A DNA stretch of 64,000 nt from Amphibalanus amphitrite (lineage: Eukaryota > Arthropoda > Thecostraca > Balanomorpha > Balanidae), in contig NW_024881829.1 in assembly GCF_019059575.1 (NCBI RefSeq), positions 284,001 to 348,000 on the forward strand, in the 5' to 3' direction. Below, piece by piece: positions 55,641-64,000 of the stretch. The translations under genes and the position numbers were made by a program. Each line of letters begins with the position of its first letter. The first letter of the stretch is position 1. The notes under the pieces were generated by a model. The model was not told the DNA's origin, ran no database searches, and was given only the letters and a program-made list of their open reading frames with translations.

Positions 55641-56545
55641 AGCTCGGACATGGCCTGCCTGTGCATTTTCTGGCCACGTGCCCTCTTTTCAGGCAGACAA
55701 AACTCCGACCGAATCGTCTCAAGAGGTCTTTTCTTCTCTCGAGTAATCACACTGCACCAAGCTGACTCGTGGCCGGTCCGATTGCAGAAGCAGCACTGGC
55801 TGTCCCGTCCCGCCGAACAAGTCAGCGTGGCTGCCGTTCTAGCTGGTGCTCTGTTGTTTGTCCTACTCGCACGACCGGTTTTCATCACTCGCGACTCTGT
55901 GCGCTCCCTCAGTGCGACTTCCTTCCTGAGTTCCCGAACAATACTCTTCAACTCCCATCCGTCTCCAACATTCCGACTTATCAATAAACTCCACGACTGT
56001 GGTAGCTTTCCCATGACAACTGGCGCCAGCATAGTGCCATATGTATCCGGTTCCACTCCTAAGCACCCAAGACTCCGACTGTGAGACTCAAGCTCATCAC
56101 AGAAACGACGCATAGCGACTATGTTGTCTTCTTTTTCAGACACATCCGGTAGTTTCATCAAGTCTTCTAGATGTGCGGATATTATCCTGTTTTTGTCTCC
56201 GAACCGTTCCTTCAGTATGCTGACGGCTTCTGCATAATTGTCATTTGTCACACGCAGTCCGCGAATAGCGGCTGCCGGTGAGCCGGAGAGAGAAGCTGTA
56301 AGGTAGTGGAAGCGCTCCACGTCAGAAAGCGTTGAGTTTTGATGCACAGTAGAGTCAAATGTGTCCCAGAACGTACACCAATCCGTATACTTCCCCGAGT
56401 ATGTTGGCAGATCAATTTTGGGAAGCTTCGCTCTGTTCTTATGAGCCGAGTCTGGATCCTGAGAATGCTCAGTCGCTGATCTGCTGGCGTAAAGTCTCTT
56501 AGCCAGGCTGACTGCGGATATTTTCGCGACTTTAGCTCGTCCCAC
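55520..56545 (-). pseudogene. gag: gag DUF1759 and zinc knuckle (BEL element 2)
   Basis: KLPKIDLPTYSGKYTDWCTF opens the capsid-like DUF1759 domain, continuing to about 200 residues. CCFCNRTGHESAWC is a CX2CX4HX4C zinc knuckle. The end runs into the (GTTTT)n expansion (55592-55627), after which the frame is lost. The first ~12 residues are out of frame. Confidence 0.88.
55592..55627. repeat. (AAACA)n microsatellite in gag-pol
   Basis: About six AAACA units flanked by duplicated ACAGCCTTCCA; it shifts the frame between zinc knuckle and protease. Confidence 0.9.
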
Positions 56546-56775
56546 ATATCCAATTCTTGTTCCAGGTCATCTTCGCTGTCCATACCAGACTGCAGCTGTC
56601 TCTGGGCTTCTTGAGTTTCTTTATACAGGCATTCAACATCTTCTGGCCTTTCCTGAATCAATTCTGGCATGCCATTTTCTTGCACTAACAACTCCAGTTG
56701 TGTTAGCGATCTTGTCAGAGATCCCCGTCTATCATTTCTCTGTCTGATCAGCTGCGGTAACGATCTTGCAGGCAT
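56500..56775 (-). pseudogene. gag: gag N-terminus (BEL element 2)
   Basis: ATG at 56775. RGSLTRSLTQLELLVQENG, then an acidic helical stretch QSGMDSEDDLEQELDMWDEL, the usual BEL gag start. A frameshift between about 56545 and 56500 moves the true frame to the next ORF; the original frame stays open as shadow down to 56248. Confidence 0.8.
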
Positions 56776-57081
56776 GTTGCTGCTATCAATGAGAGTTCCT
56801 ATAACTAATCAAAACTTGTGTTCCCAATCAAAACTAAATGCAGCTTGATGAAATTTTACGTTAAAAGCAAGAGCAGCCTTAGATCTACATTGTTTGTGAC
56901 ACGCTGCGATATGGCAAGCTTAACATTCCAAAATCCAGTCAGATCCATTGACAGTTGCAATAGGTACTATCCGAGTTCTGTCCTGTCTTTCTATCCAAAT
57001 TCTATCATCGATCTGTCCGGTGATACTATCCAAATTCTATCCGTAATCTATTCAAACATATTTAAAGCATTTTCAAACACT

Positions 57082-57099
57082 ATCCGGCCCGGAGGACCA
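57082..57099 (-). other. BEL element 2 primer binding site, probably tRNA-Tyr
   Basis: Minus-strand TGGTCCTCCGGGCCGGAT, identical to the site in element 1, directly after the LTR remnant. Confidence 0.75.
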
Positions 57100-57204
57100 T
57101 ATAAAATAATTAATAATAAACGCACTATAAGTGAGTTTTCCTGTCGAATCGAATCACTCTCTCCGATTCCTTTATTTCAAAAACACTCGTGCATTGTTGG
57201 TACA
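57100..57204 (-). repeat. BEL element 2 5' LTR remnant
   Basis: About 105 bp matching the 3' LTR end (TGTACCAACAATGCACGAG on) with one difference. The outer ~55 bp, present in the 3' LTR, are replaced by unrelated sequence. Confidence 0.8.
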
Positions 57205-58441
57205 GTCTGTCACCTCTTAAGGTTCCACACCGGCGGCCCTGGGTCGGCTCTATACACCCGTCATTCTGAGGGGCTGAGGGCCCCACCAATTTTCGTCGAT
57301 TTCTGGCGCTGCCCGGGTATTTGTCCCAAAAGCCTCCTCCTCCTGGATCTGCCAATGGGGGTCAGGTGTCCAACCATTTCTGTTTTTTTTTTTAGAAAAA
57401 AAACTCGTGTCAGGGCTATGACGAAAAATAAGTGGCCTAAATCCGATGAGAAAACGGGATTTGGGGGTACCCTAGGTTTGGCTCCGTGACCTGGTATGCC
57501 CCCCTCCCCGTGCTGAAGCCCTGGATCCGCCAGTGGTCAAGCATTGTTATCTAGTGTGGGGAATTCCTGCTGAATCCATAGACATTCAGTTTGTGAAGAC
57601 CTGGTCCTATCATCCTATTCCAGGTTCGTAGGGGCTTCTTGGCCAGACTGGAAAACATTCATACACTACGCCGGACGCCCGTGAGACCCTCTTGCGCCGA
57701 AATTTGGCGCAACCGATCTTGCGCTGAAATTTTTGTGTGATTTGCGCCAAAAATTAGGTGCCTATTTGTGCGAAAATTAAGGCCTTTTTATATAAAGCAC
57801 ATGTGCAGTGTGCACATCTACCGATCAAGGCTATATGAACCAGACAGAGTGTTCCGGGGGCGGGGCCTTGTATGCTCTCCCATGTTTGAGCGTCCGAATG
57901 AGTTTTTCATTTCCACAGAAACCCAATGCCTCAATAGTGTTAGCGCACTCTTGCTTCATGCCGTGAAACAAAGCTGGAGCCGTGAGCTCCGGGGCCACAA
58001 ATTTGTGCCGATGCATCGCCGTTATTAACATCGCGATGTTAATAACGGCGGAGCAGCATGTGCTCCGGCACATCACCCTCTTCTCGGCACACTCTGCGCC
58101 GCGGGGAACCGCTTGTCTAGGCACTGCTGGCACGCCGCGGAGTTGAGACAGCCGATTCGGTGCCTTATTGGAGCGAGCGGCTCCAGTGGCCCGCCCTTAT
58201 CTGGTGCACCGAAACGACATCCTCTCGGTCCGCTCCGGGGATAGGGAGCGGCGACGTGCTCCCGAGGAGTGGCTTGAATAGTGATTCTGAGCAGTTGTCG
58301 CGCCATTCATGCGTGGCCACACAGTGAACCGCCCTGGGTCAGCGAGTGGGCGTTTGAGGGCAAGGCGGCCGCTTGTTTTGTCAGGTCGTCCGCGCTCTCA
58401 ATCCCCTCGATAGCAGTATTGCTTAAGGTGACCATCCCACC
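57205..58441. other. no gene recognised; repeat fragments and palindrome
   Basis: GGCCC-type minisatellite fragment to about 57290; a hAT-like right end GGATCCGCCAGTGG near 57530 with no partner; repeated TTTGCGCCRAAATTT motifs at 57690-57770; a perfect 34-bp palindrome at 58017-58050; and a TTAAGGTGACC…CCACCTTAA pair at 58422-58445. Confidence 0.5.
58017..58050. repeat. perfect 34-bp palindrome
   Basis: CGCCGTTATTAACATCG followed directly by its reverse complement, no loop. Confidence 0.95.
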
Positions 58442-59350
58442 TTAACCCTCGCCCGCACATGGTGGTTGCCACCCCCTTCCCCCCAGGTAGTCTTTCTGCT
58501 CTGCACTCAACATTTTTAGAGCTAGAAGGCTGATTTTTCGTATAGCTGCTCCTCTATCCTTTCTTGATATCCACTGAAAATTTTAAGTTTCTGTGATTTT
58601 CGGTTTCGGAGACATGACCTTGTTTTTCAGGTTGTCATGACCCAAATGGCCAATTCTCAACATCTTGCGTTTGCCATGGGCCTTGTGAGCTTTTGACACC
58701 TTGATTTCGGCCTTTTTTGCCAGTCTTACCTCCCACCTATCATCGAACATGTTGTTCGACGATGTACAGGTGTCAAGGTCAGGGTCAAGGTCAACCTAGG
58801 TCATATAAGATAATTGCGTTTTAGGCAAGCTGAATTTACTTTTTGTGAAGTTTTTTGACTGCATTTTTGGTAAAAACTTCTCAGATCATGATTTTATGTA
58901 ATATGGACACAAAAACAATCGGTGCACACATCAGTATACACACAGACACACACAGACATACAAACACATATAATAGACCTTTACCTAACTTGACCTGAAA
59001 TGACCTCAGCAGCAAAAATCTGGTCGGGTAGTGTGACAAAGAGGTTCTAGCTGGCTTGGCAGCAGAAAACAGCATCGTCATCGGTATATGATAAGCAGCG
59101 CACTTGATATCCAACGGTGACCCAAAACAGCAACATTTTCTTAGTTTGACCTGACCTGGAAGTTCAATGACTGACCTGAGAAGGTAAAACTGGGTATCAT
59201 TGGATTTGTCTCTTCCCAAAGAATCTTTTTGGTCTTCACCGCTAAGCTCTATCTCCAACAGGAACGAAATGGCGCGGGGGGGGTGGCAACCACCCCCTCC
59301 CCCCATGTGCGTTCTAGGATGGGAAAATGGCATGTGCGGGCGAGGGTTAA
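58442..59350. mobile_element. TTAA-flanked G-rich element T12, best preserved
   Basis: TTAA at 58442-58445 and 59347-59350, with exact 20-bp inverted ends TTAACCCTCGCCCGCACATG. Inner GGTGGTTGCCACCCCC-type hairpins are present at both sides (58461-58485, 59273-59303). AGGTCA-type sites at 58770-58800, 58990 and 59145-59180. 909 bp, similar to T4 and T5 in length, no coding capacity. Confidence 0.9.
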
Positions 59351-59732
59351 CATAAGTCTTGAGTTGAGATAGCCGAATTGGTGGCCATGGCCTGCAAATA
59401 CCGGTTTGGGCACTCACAACATCGAAAAATGCTTGAATTCGGAGATATGGAATTTCAAACTTGCAGTTTTCGGATTCTAAGGGGCTAATGCATTGGGATG
59501 CCCCCTTAGAATTTGTGACGTCAGCGGTGATCTAACGATTTTAAAACCTTACACTAGCATCTTTGTGAAGCAGTGGTGGTATATGCTATTTGCGCGCAAC
59601 ATCTGCCGCGAACGCCGCACTTCCAAAATTAAGTCGCTAGAAACAGTGGAGATCCCAAAAAACAAAAGTAAAAGTCTATATCTTGAAAACCGGTGAATAT
59701 TTTTCGGTGAAATTTGGTAGATACTCGTTTTT

Positions 59733-59850
59733 AATATAATAAGAGATATTAACCTTACTCTCATATTAGCCAACAGATCTTTTGATATATATTTTGATTG
59801 AAAGGTCTTTTGGCTAATATGAGAGTAAGGTTAATATCTCTTATTATATT
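59733..59850. repeat. perfect 40-bp inverted repeat (hairpin)
   Basis: Arms 59733-59772 and 59811-59850 (AATATAATAAGAGATATTAA on the left) pair without mismatch around a 38-nt loop. RNA would form a strong stem. Confidence 0.92.
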
Positions 59851-60789
59851 CATAATGTCTCTCAAAACTGTGCTAAAAACCATTCAAGATATTCGTTTTT
59901 GGTCTTTCTGAACCGTGTGTACTGAACTTGTGTGTAGCAGGTGCATGCCCCAGGTGCGCCCAGTTCGGTGGGAGGGAGTCCATGCCTGGCTACTAGGAAT
60001 GCACGCCTTTGTCCATAATTTGCACGCCTGGCCCGCAGCATTTTAAGTTCATGCCTACATGCCCTGCACAAGCACAATGATATGGAACATTGTAGCGAGA
60101 CTTACCAGACAGCATTGAAGTGTCTTAGCAAGCGACACATTTTAACCGTCTTCGTGTAGCCCGTCGTGAAAATGGCTAGTATGATCTATTCGAAATGCCA
60201 TCACAATCAGCAATGAATTGATATGAAATGGATCCCATTTTCAGAACGTGAAGCTGAAGCCGGGCCAACGCAGAGCTGCGGATCGTACACTCGCGACTGG
60301 GCTGCTGGAGCGGCCGGCGGCAGCATGGATGACAAACGTCAGCTCAGCAGCATGAAAGTCACGCGGGTAGGTCAGGTTGATGAGCCAGTCTTTTGCTTGC
60401 TGTAGGTACTTTGAAACACCTTTGTGCATTTTACAACCGACACAACTACTGACAGGTGTGCAGAGTCGATGGATGATTTGATGACTGACTCCGGGTTTGT
60501 CAGAGATGTTTCATCTTGCCTGCAACAATTCTTTGCACGCTCTTAGATTGCAAGACCTAAAATTGCAATATGTTTTAAAGTAATGTGCAGAGCTATGAAG
60601 AGGTTCTGGCACAACTGTTGTTTCTGATTTTAACTGAAAAGGATTGTTCAAAACGTAAGCTTTGTCTTTACTACGACCAAATCTGGCTTTGAAGCATCAA
60701 CGAACGTTTTAGTGTCTTGGGCCATGCTATATTGACACCGATCCGGAGTGGGAGTCTGTAAGATTTGGGCGACTCAGACTTCCGGCACC

Positions 60790-60820
<31 letters not shown>

Positions 60821-62245
60821 TGTGTGTGTGTCTTTCATTTATACCACTTAACCTTATCTAGATGCTATATCAGTGCTGTTTCCTGTCCACTTGTGCAATG
60901 TTATCCCCTCCCCTACACCGATTGCTGATGGGTTTCGTTCCCTGTGCGTTACAGCTCGCTTTCCACGTCGGTGGCAGGGCTTACCTAGCGGACCGGTGGA
61001 GTGGCGGTGGTACGTGTAGCTCACCTGGGGCGGCGGTGGCAGCATTCGCTGTATCCGATCATCTCCCAGTCCAGAGGCCCCGTGCACGGCACCGGTCGGC
61101 GGCATGGACCTGTTGCAATCAGCCTAGCTCGGCCAGTCGGCCCAGCTTGTTCTCTCTCGGGCCGCGGGCCGACGTCGAGGAGCTCAGGCGGGCCAGTCAC
61201 ATGCTGCAGCTACAGAACCGAGATGGTGGACTTCGTCGCAACGCTGCGCGGGCCGCTGGACCACTCAGAGGATGAGCAGGGGGAACCCACCAGTCATCTG
61301 CAAAACTACGGATAGCCAGTCGGCCCTGTGCTCAAGACCGGCGACCCAGCTCGAAGTTGCAGTGTGGAAGTCCCTGCTTGCGCGGGGAGAAAGATGACCG
61401 GATTCAAATCGGCGGCCCAGGTGCGGGCTGTACATAGGGTAATAACCGTGCCCCAAGGAGGCGGCACAGTTACCGTGGTTGAACCGTGGTTAACAGTTAC
61501 AGTTACCAGTTACAGTTAATCGTGGCTTGTCACCCAAAGGTTAACGGAGGCATGGTGGCGGGACGGCGAACGGTCGGCGCGGCACCTTCTGTCACGGGAT
61601 TGACAGTGCTGCATGGAGTGAACACTTCGGTGGAAATAGAGTGCGGGTCGGGGTGATGAAGTTCAACATTGAAATAGTTGTGAGGATCATCAGATGACAG
61701 ACAAGAGCGGCAAGCGGGGAGGAATTATACCGGTGCTAGGTAAAGTTCGTTATGATCAAAGTGTAACTGATAATTGTACGATCCATTTGTTGTGCAACTG
61801 GTCATTGTGACGTTCATCCCCCCCTCTCCCGTGGCCGTAAGTATGAGAACGATAGTTCCGGCGATTTTTGACTAGCACTCGTAACATGATGCATGACGAT
61901 GCATTTGTTTGGCGGGCTTTTCTGCACATTATACATGACCTGTTGTCTTCCCCTACCGCGATATTACTGATTACCGATTCGCATGCCATGAATTTCACAC
62001 ATCAGACCTAACTTTTGTGGCTTTATTGTGAACATAAGTGACTACGATTTGCGGGCAACACTTCTTTACAATTACAAGTGCGGGCAACACTTCTTACAAT
62101 TACAAGTATTTGTATTTTGTATGATCATTCATATTCCTGATTGTGGTAACCTCGGTAATTTGCCGTTTGTGAAACTGTTCGGCGCGGTGAGAGCTGACAT
62201 CTGCCGAGTTGAGCTCGGATCGAGCATGTTAGTTCTGCGCTGTTG
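59851..62245. other. no gene recognised
   Basis: Mixed composition with a GC-rich part (60950-61450). ORFs at 60223-60405, 60862-61275 and 61001-61315 have no recognised motif, and the two longer ones overlap each other in different frames. A (GTGC)n microsatellite is at 60791-60832 and AGTTACAG repeats at 61495-61520. Confidence 0.4.
60791..60832. repeat. (GTGC)n then (GT)n microsatellite
   Basis: Seven GTGC units followed by GT. Confidence 0.95.
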
Positions 62246-62253
62246 GTTGCTAC

Positions 62254-62513
62254 TATTGATGTCAATTATAGAAAATCGGAATACCGATACCAAACAAAAT
62301 ACCAACCAAAACCGTGAGAAAATATCGAAACCGAACCAACCTAGGAACATGAGGCAAATACCAAGTTTATACCAATCTATCTGCGTCATATATAAGTATG
62401 GGTTCATAATACCAACAAAATATCAAATATAGGGGGATTGAAATACCAAATACCAAGTTGGTATCGGTTTGGTATCGGTATACCAAAATGTTGGTATCCG
62501 ATTGACATCTCTA
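62254..62513. mobile_element. 260-bp hAT-type MITE, copy 2
   Basis: Ends TATTGATGTCAAT and, inverted, TAGAGATGTCAAT. An exact 8-bp TSD GTTGCTAC (62246-62253, 62514-62521) fits the hAT preference nTnnnnAn. ATACCAA-rich interior, ~80% like copy 1. Confidence 0.9.
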
Positions 62514-62881
62514 GTTGCTACTCTGTGTTCGTGGTAAATTCACATTTATACAGCTGAATGACAGATGAAGTTTCGTCTCGGCTTTGCGTGTGATTGGTGA
62601 AAGTTTTTTTTTTCGTTTGAAATTAGTTAATGTGCGTTTTGTGCGCATATTTTTTAACCGAACTTCTTGAAGTATTGAGATGAATACACGAAGCACTGAG
62701 GAAGGATGCAGATTTTAGGCTCCTCGTCAAACTTCCTTAGAAATGTTCGAGACGGATTTTGTGGTAAATTTTCCATACGTAGGTCTACAAGTCATGTCGA
62801 AGTCAGGTTAAGTCTGGGAACAAATATCTGCATTGGTTAATATAATGATAAATATTGTTATTCTTCTGGGAAGGAATCATG

Positions 62882-63431
62882 TTTAGGACGAATATTCGAA
62901 ACACCAGGTACTTTTTATTTATGGTAGATTTCGAAATACTTTTAAATATAGCTATATAGCTTTTAAATACAAAACCCGGTGTACCGCTAGCAAATGTGTA
63001 CCGTGTGCTGAAGTAGTGAAAAAGTGCAGGGTGTCTCTATGTTGGGACCTGCGGAATTGTAATATGTATACTTGTATGCATGATGTTTCGCCGTTTTGAC
63101 GGTTTGCTTATGATGTTGAAGCGCATGTGACAGGCATGTGTCTTTTTTTATCATTGCTGACGTCTGTGATATTACCTGATATTTTTACTCTTCATCCAAG
63201 AAGCAAAGACTTAATTTAAGCATGTGACCACATAATTTTGAAAATTTGAATGTGCGCCACTTATACGTATCCAAACGATGTTTAAAATCACGAAACGAAC
63301 GACTAGGATGAATTGTTAATTTTGATTTGATTCTATGTGTGTCTGACTGTCTAGGCTGAGGAAGAAAGCCGCAGTGCTTTCGAAAGCTACCATAAATAAA
63401 AAGTACCTGGTGTTTTGAATATTCGTCCTAA
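62882..63431. mobile_element. element with ~50-bp inverted ends
   Basis: TTTAGGACGAATATTCGAAA at 62882 is inverted at 63377-63431. AAATATCTGCATTGG occurs as a direct repeat at 62823 and 63431, so the left flank holds a second copy 45 bp outside the arm. No coding sequence. Confidence 0.7.
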
Positions 63432-63565
63432 ATATCTGCATTGGCTTTGGAGAACAGCTAACATCATCTAATATTGGAGTGTCCGAGTTTGTCAAAATCT
63501 GAAAACCGATTTGAGATTTCGCTGCGTGTGGTGGCAAAGTGCTAGCAGCGGCCGTGAAACCAGCA

Positions 63566-64000
63566 ATCTCGTTGCTGGCTTTGTCTTTTTGGTTTCTTCA
63601 TGTCGGTTTTATATTACGTAATTTATCTTTATTATATTTCACGACATGGGACCTTAAAGAAGACTGAATATTCAAATGTTCTGGTGCAATGATTGTTAGA
63701 TTTTAAAATAATGGTAACAATTATTGCACTAGAATATTTGAATATTCAGTCTTTTCTTTCAGTCAGTCGTGAAATATATTCAGTCGTGAAATATAATAAT
63801 GATAAGTTACGTTATATAAAACCGACATAAAGAAACCAAAGACAAAGCCAGCAAGGAGACAAGTGAACGTATTGAATATCAGTTTACAATACATACTTAT
63901 TCAAATTTATAACAGACCTGCCGTACAGACGACACAAAGCGCTTCAATGATCACCTCGCTGTAGAAGATACACGCAGCGCCCCTCACCAGCGCTCGGAAC
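63566..64000. mobile_element. inverted-repeat element, cut by window end
   Basis: TGCTGGCTTTGTCTTTTTGG near 63572 is inverted at about 63838-63860; inner arms (GACTGAATATTCAAAT) also pair. Sequence from 63838 to 64000 matches 46650-46855 in reverse, including CAGCGAGGTGAT and GCGCTTTGTGTCGTC. The rest lies beyond the window. Confidence 0.6.

Larger units (their letters stand above)
50921..57204 (-). mobile_element. BEL/Pao LTR retrotransposon 2, decayed
   Basis: On the minus strand, in order: 5' LTR remnant, primer site, gag, protease, RT, RNase H, integrase, polypurine tract, 3' LTR. Coding parts are cut by at least three in-frame stops (54434, 52936, 52494), several frameshifts, an AAACA-repeat expansion (55592-55627) and a ~360-bp insertion (53624-53990). 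The 5' LTR lacks ~55 bp and no TSD can be tested. Protein similarity to element 1 is only at domain level, so it is a distinct family. Confidence 0.93.

Noticed and set aside
60862..61315. Two overlapping GC-rich ORFs as a possible host exon
   Set aside because: Different frames overlap, no conserved domain, no clear splice sites.

Overview
The window is animal genomic DNA. Two BEL/Pao LTR retrotransposons, a superfamily known only from metazoans, sit among Tc1/mariner relics, hAT-like and TTAA-flanked non-autonomous DNA transposons, foldback elements and minisatellites. I find no convincing host gene, tRNA, rRNA or bacterial-style operon in 64 kb. Phylum cannot be fixed from the sequence; an invertebrate is the natural reading but is inference.

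Layout. From about 1,000 to 46,250 the backbone is a head-to-tail tandem array of a ~2.2 kb monomer. One uninterrupted unit is 26,758-28,933. Each monomer carries a CT-rich stretch and a dead Tc1-like transposase. The array is stretched to ~45 kb by later insertions, many with readable ends, target-site duplications (TSDs) and an empty site preserved in a sister monomer: a TTAA element (1,042-2,241); a 12 kb hAT-like element (2,478-14,570) itself filled with two nested hATs, a mariner relic, four or more TTAA elements and minisatellites; BEL element 1 (15,443-21,989, plus strand); a GATC-rich hAT (23,325-25,486); a G-rich element with ATAT TSD (25,618-26,757); a composite block (29,981-35,681); three tandem ~1.1-1.6 kb DINE/Helentron-like units (37,585-41,586); and an element with CACAGTG ends and a 5-bp TSD (43,584-45,296).

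From 46.3 to 50.5 kb is a TIR-bounded composite of TTAA elements and minisatellite. BEL element 2 (50,921-57,204, minus strand) follows, with many stops and frameshifts and a truncated 5' LTR. The last 7 kb holds one well-preserved TTAA element, several perfect hairpins, a hAT MITE and inverted repeats, with no recognisable gene.

How it works together. Nothing here looks like a working host locus. The only enzymes encoded (gag, protease, reverse transcriptase, RNase H, integrase, Tc1 and mariner transposases) are all broken. The notable biology is architectural: insertion order can be read from nesting, and the TTAA-flanked G-rich elements carry many AGGTCA half-sites and TGACGTCA (CRE) palindromes, so they could spread transcription-factor sites. 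Every mobility or regulatory role is inferred.
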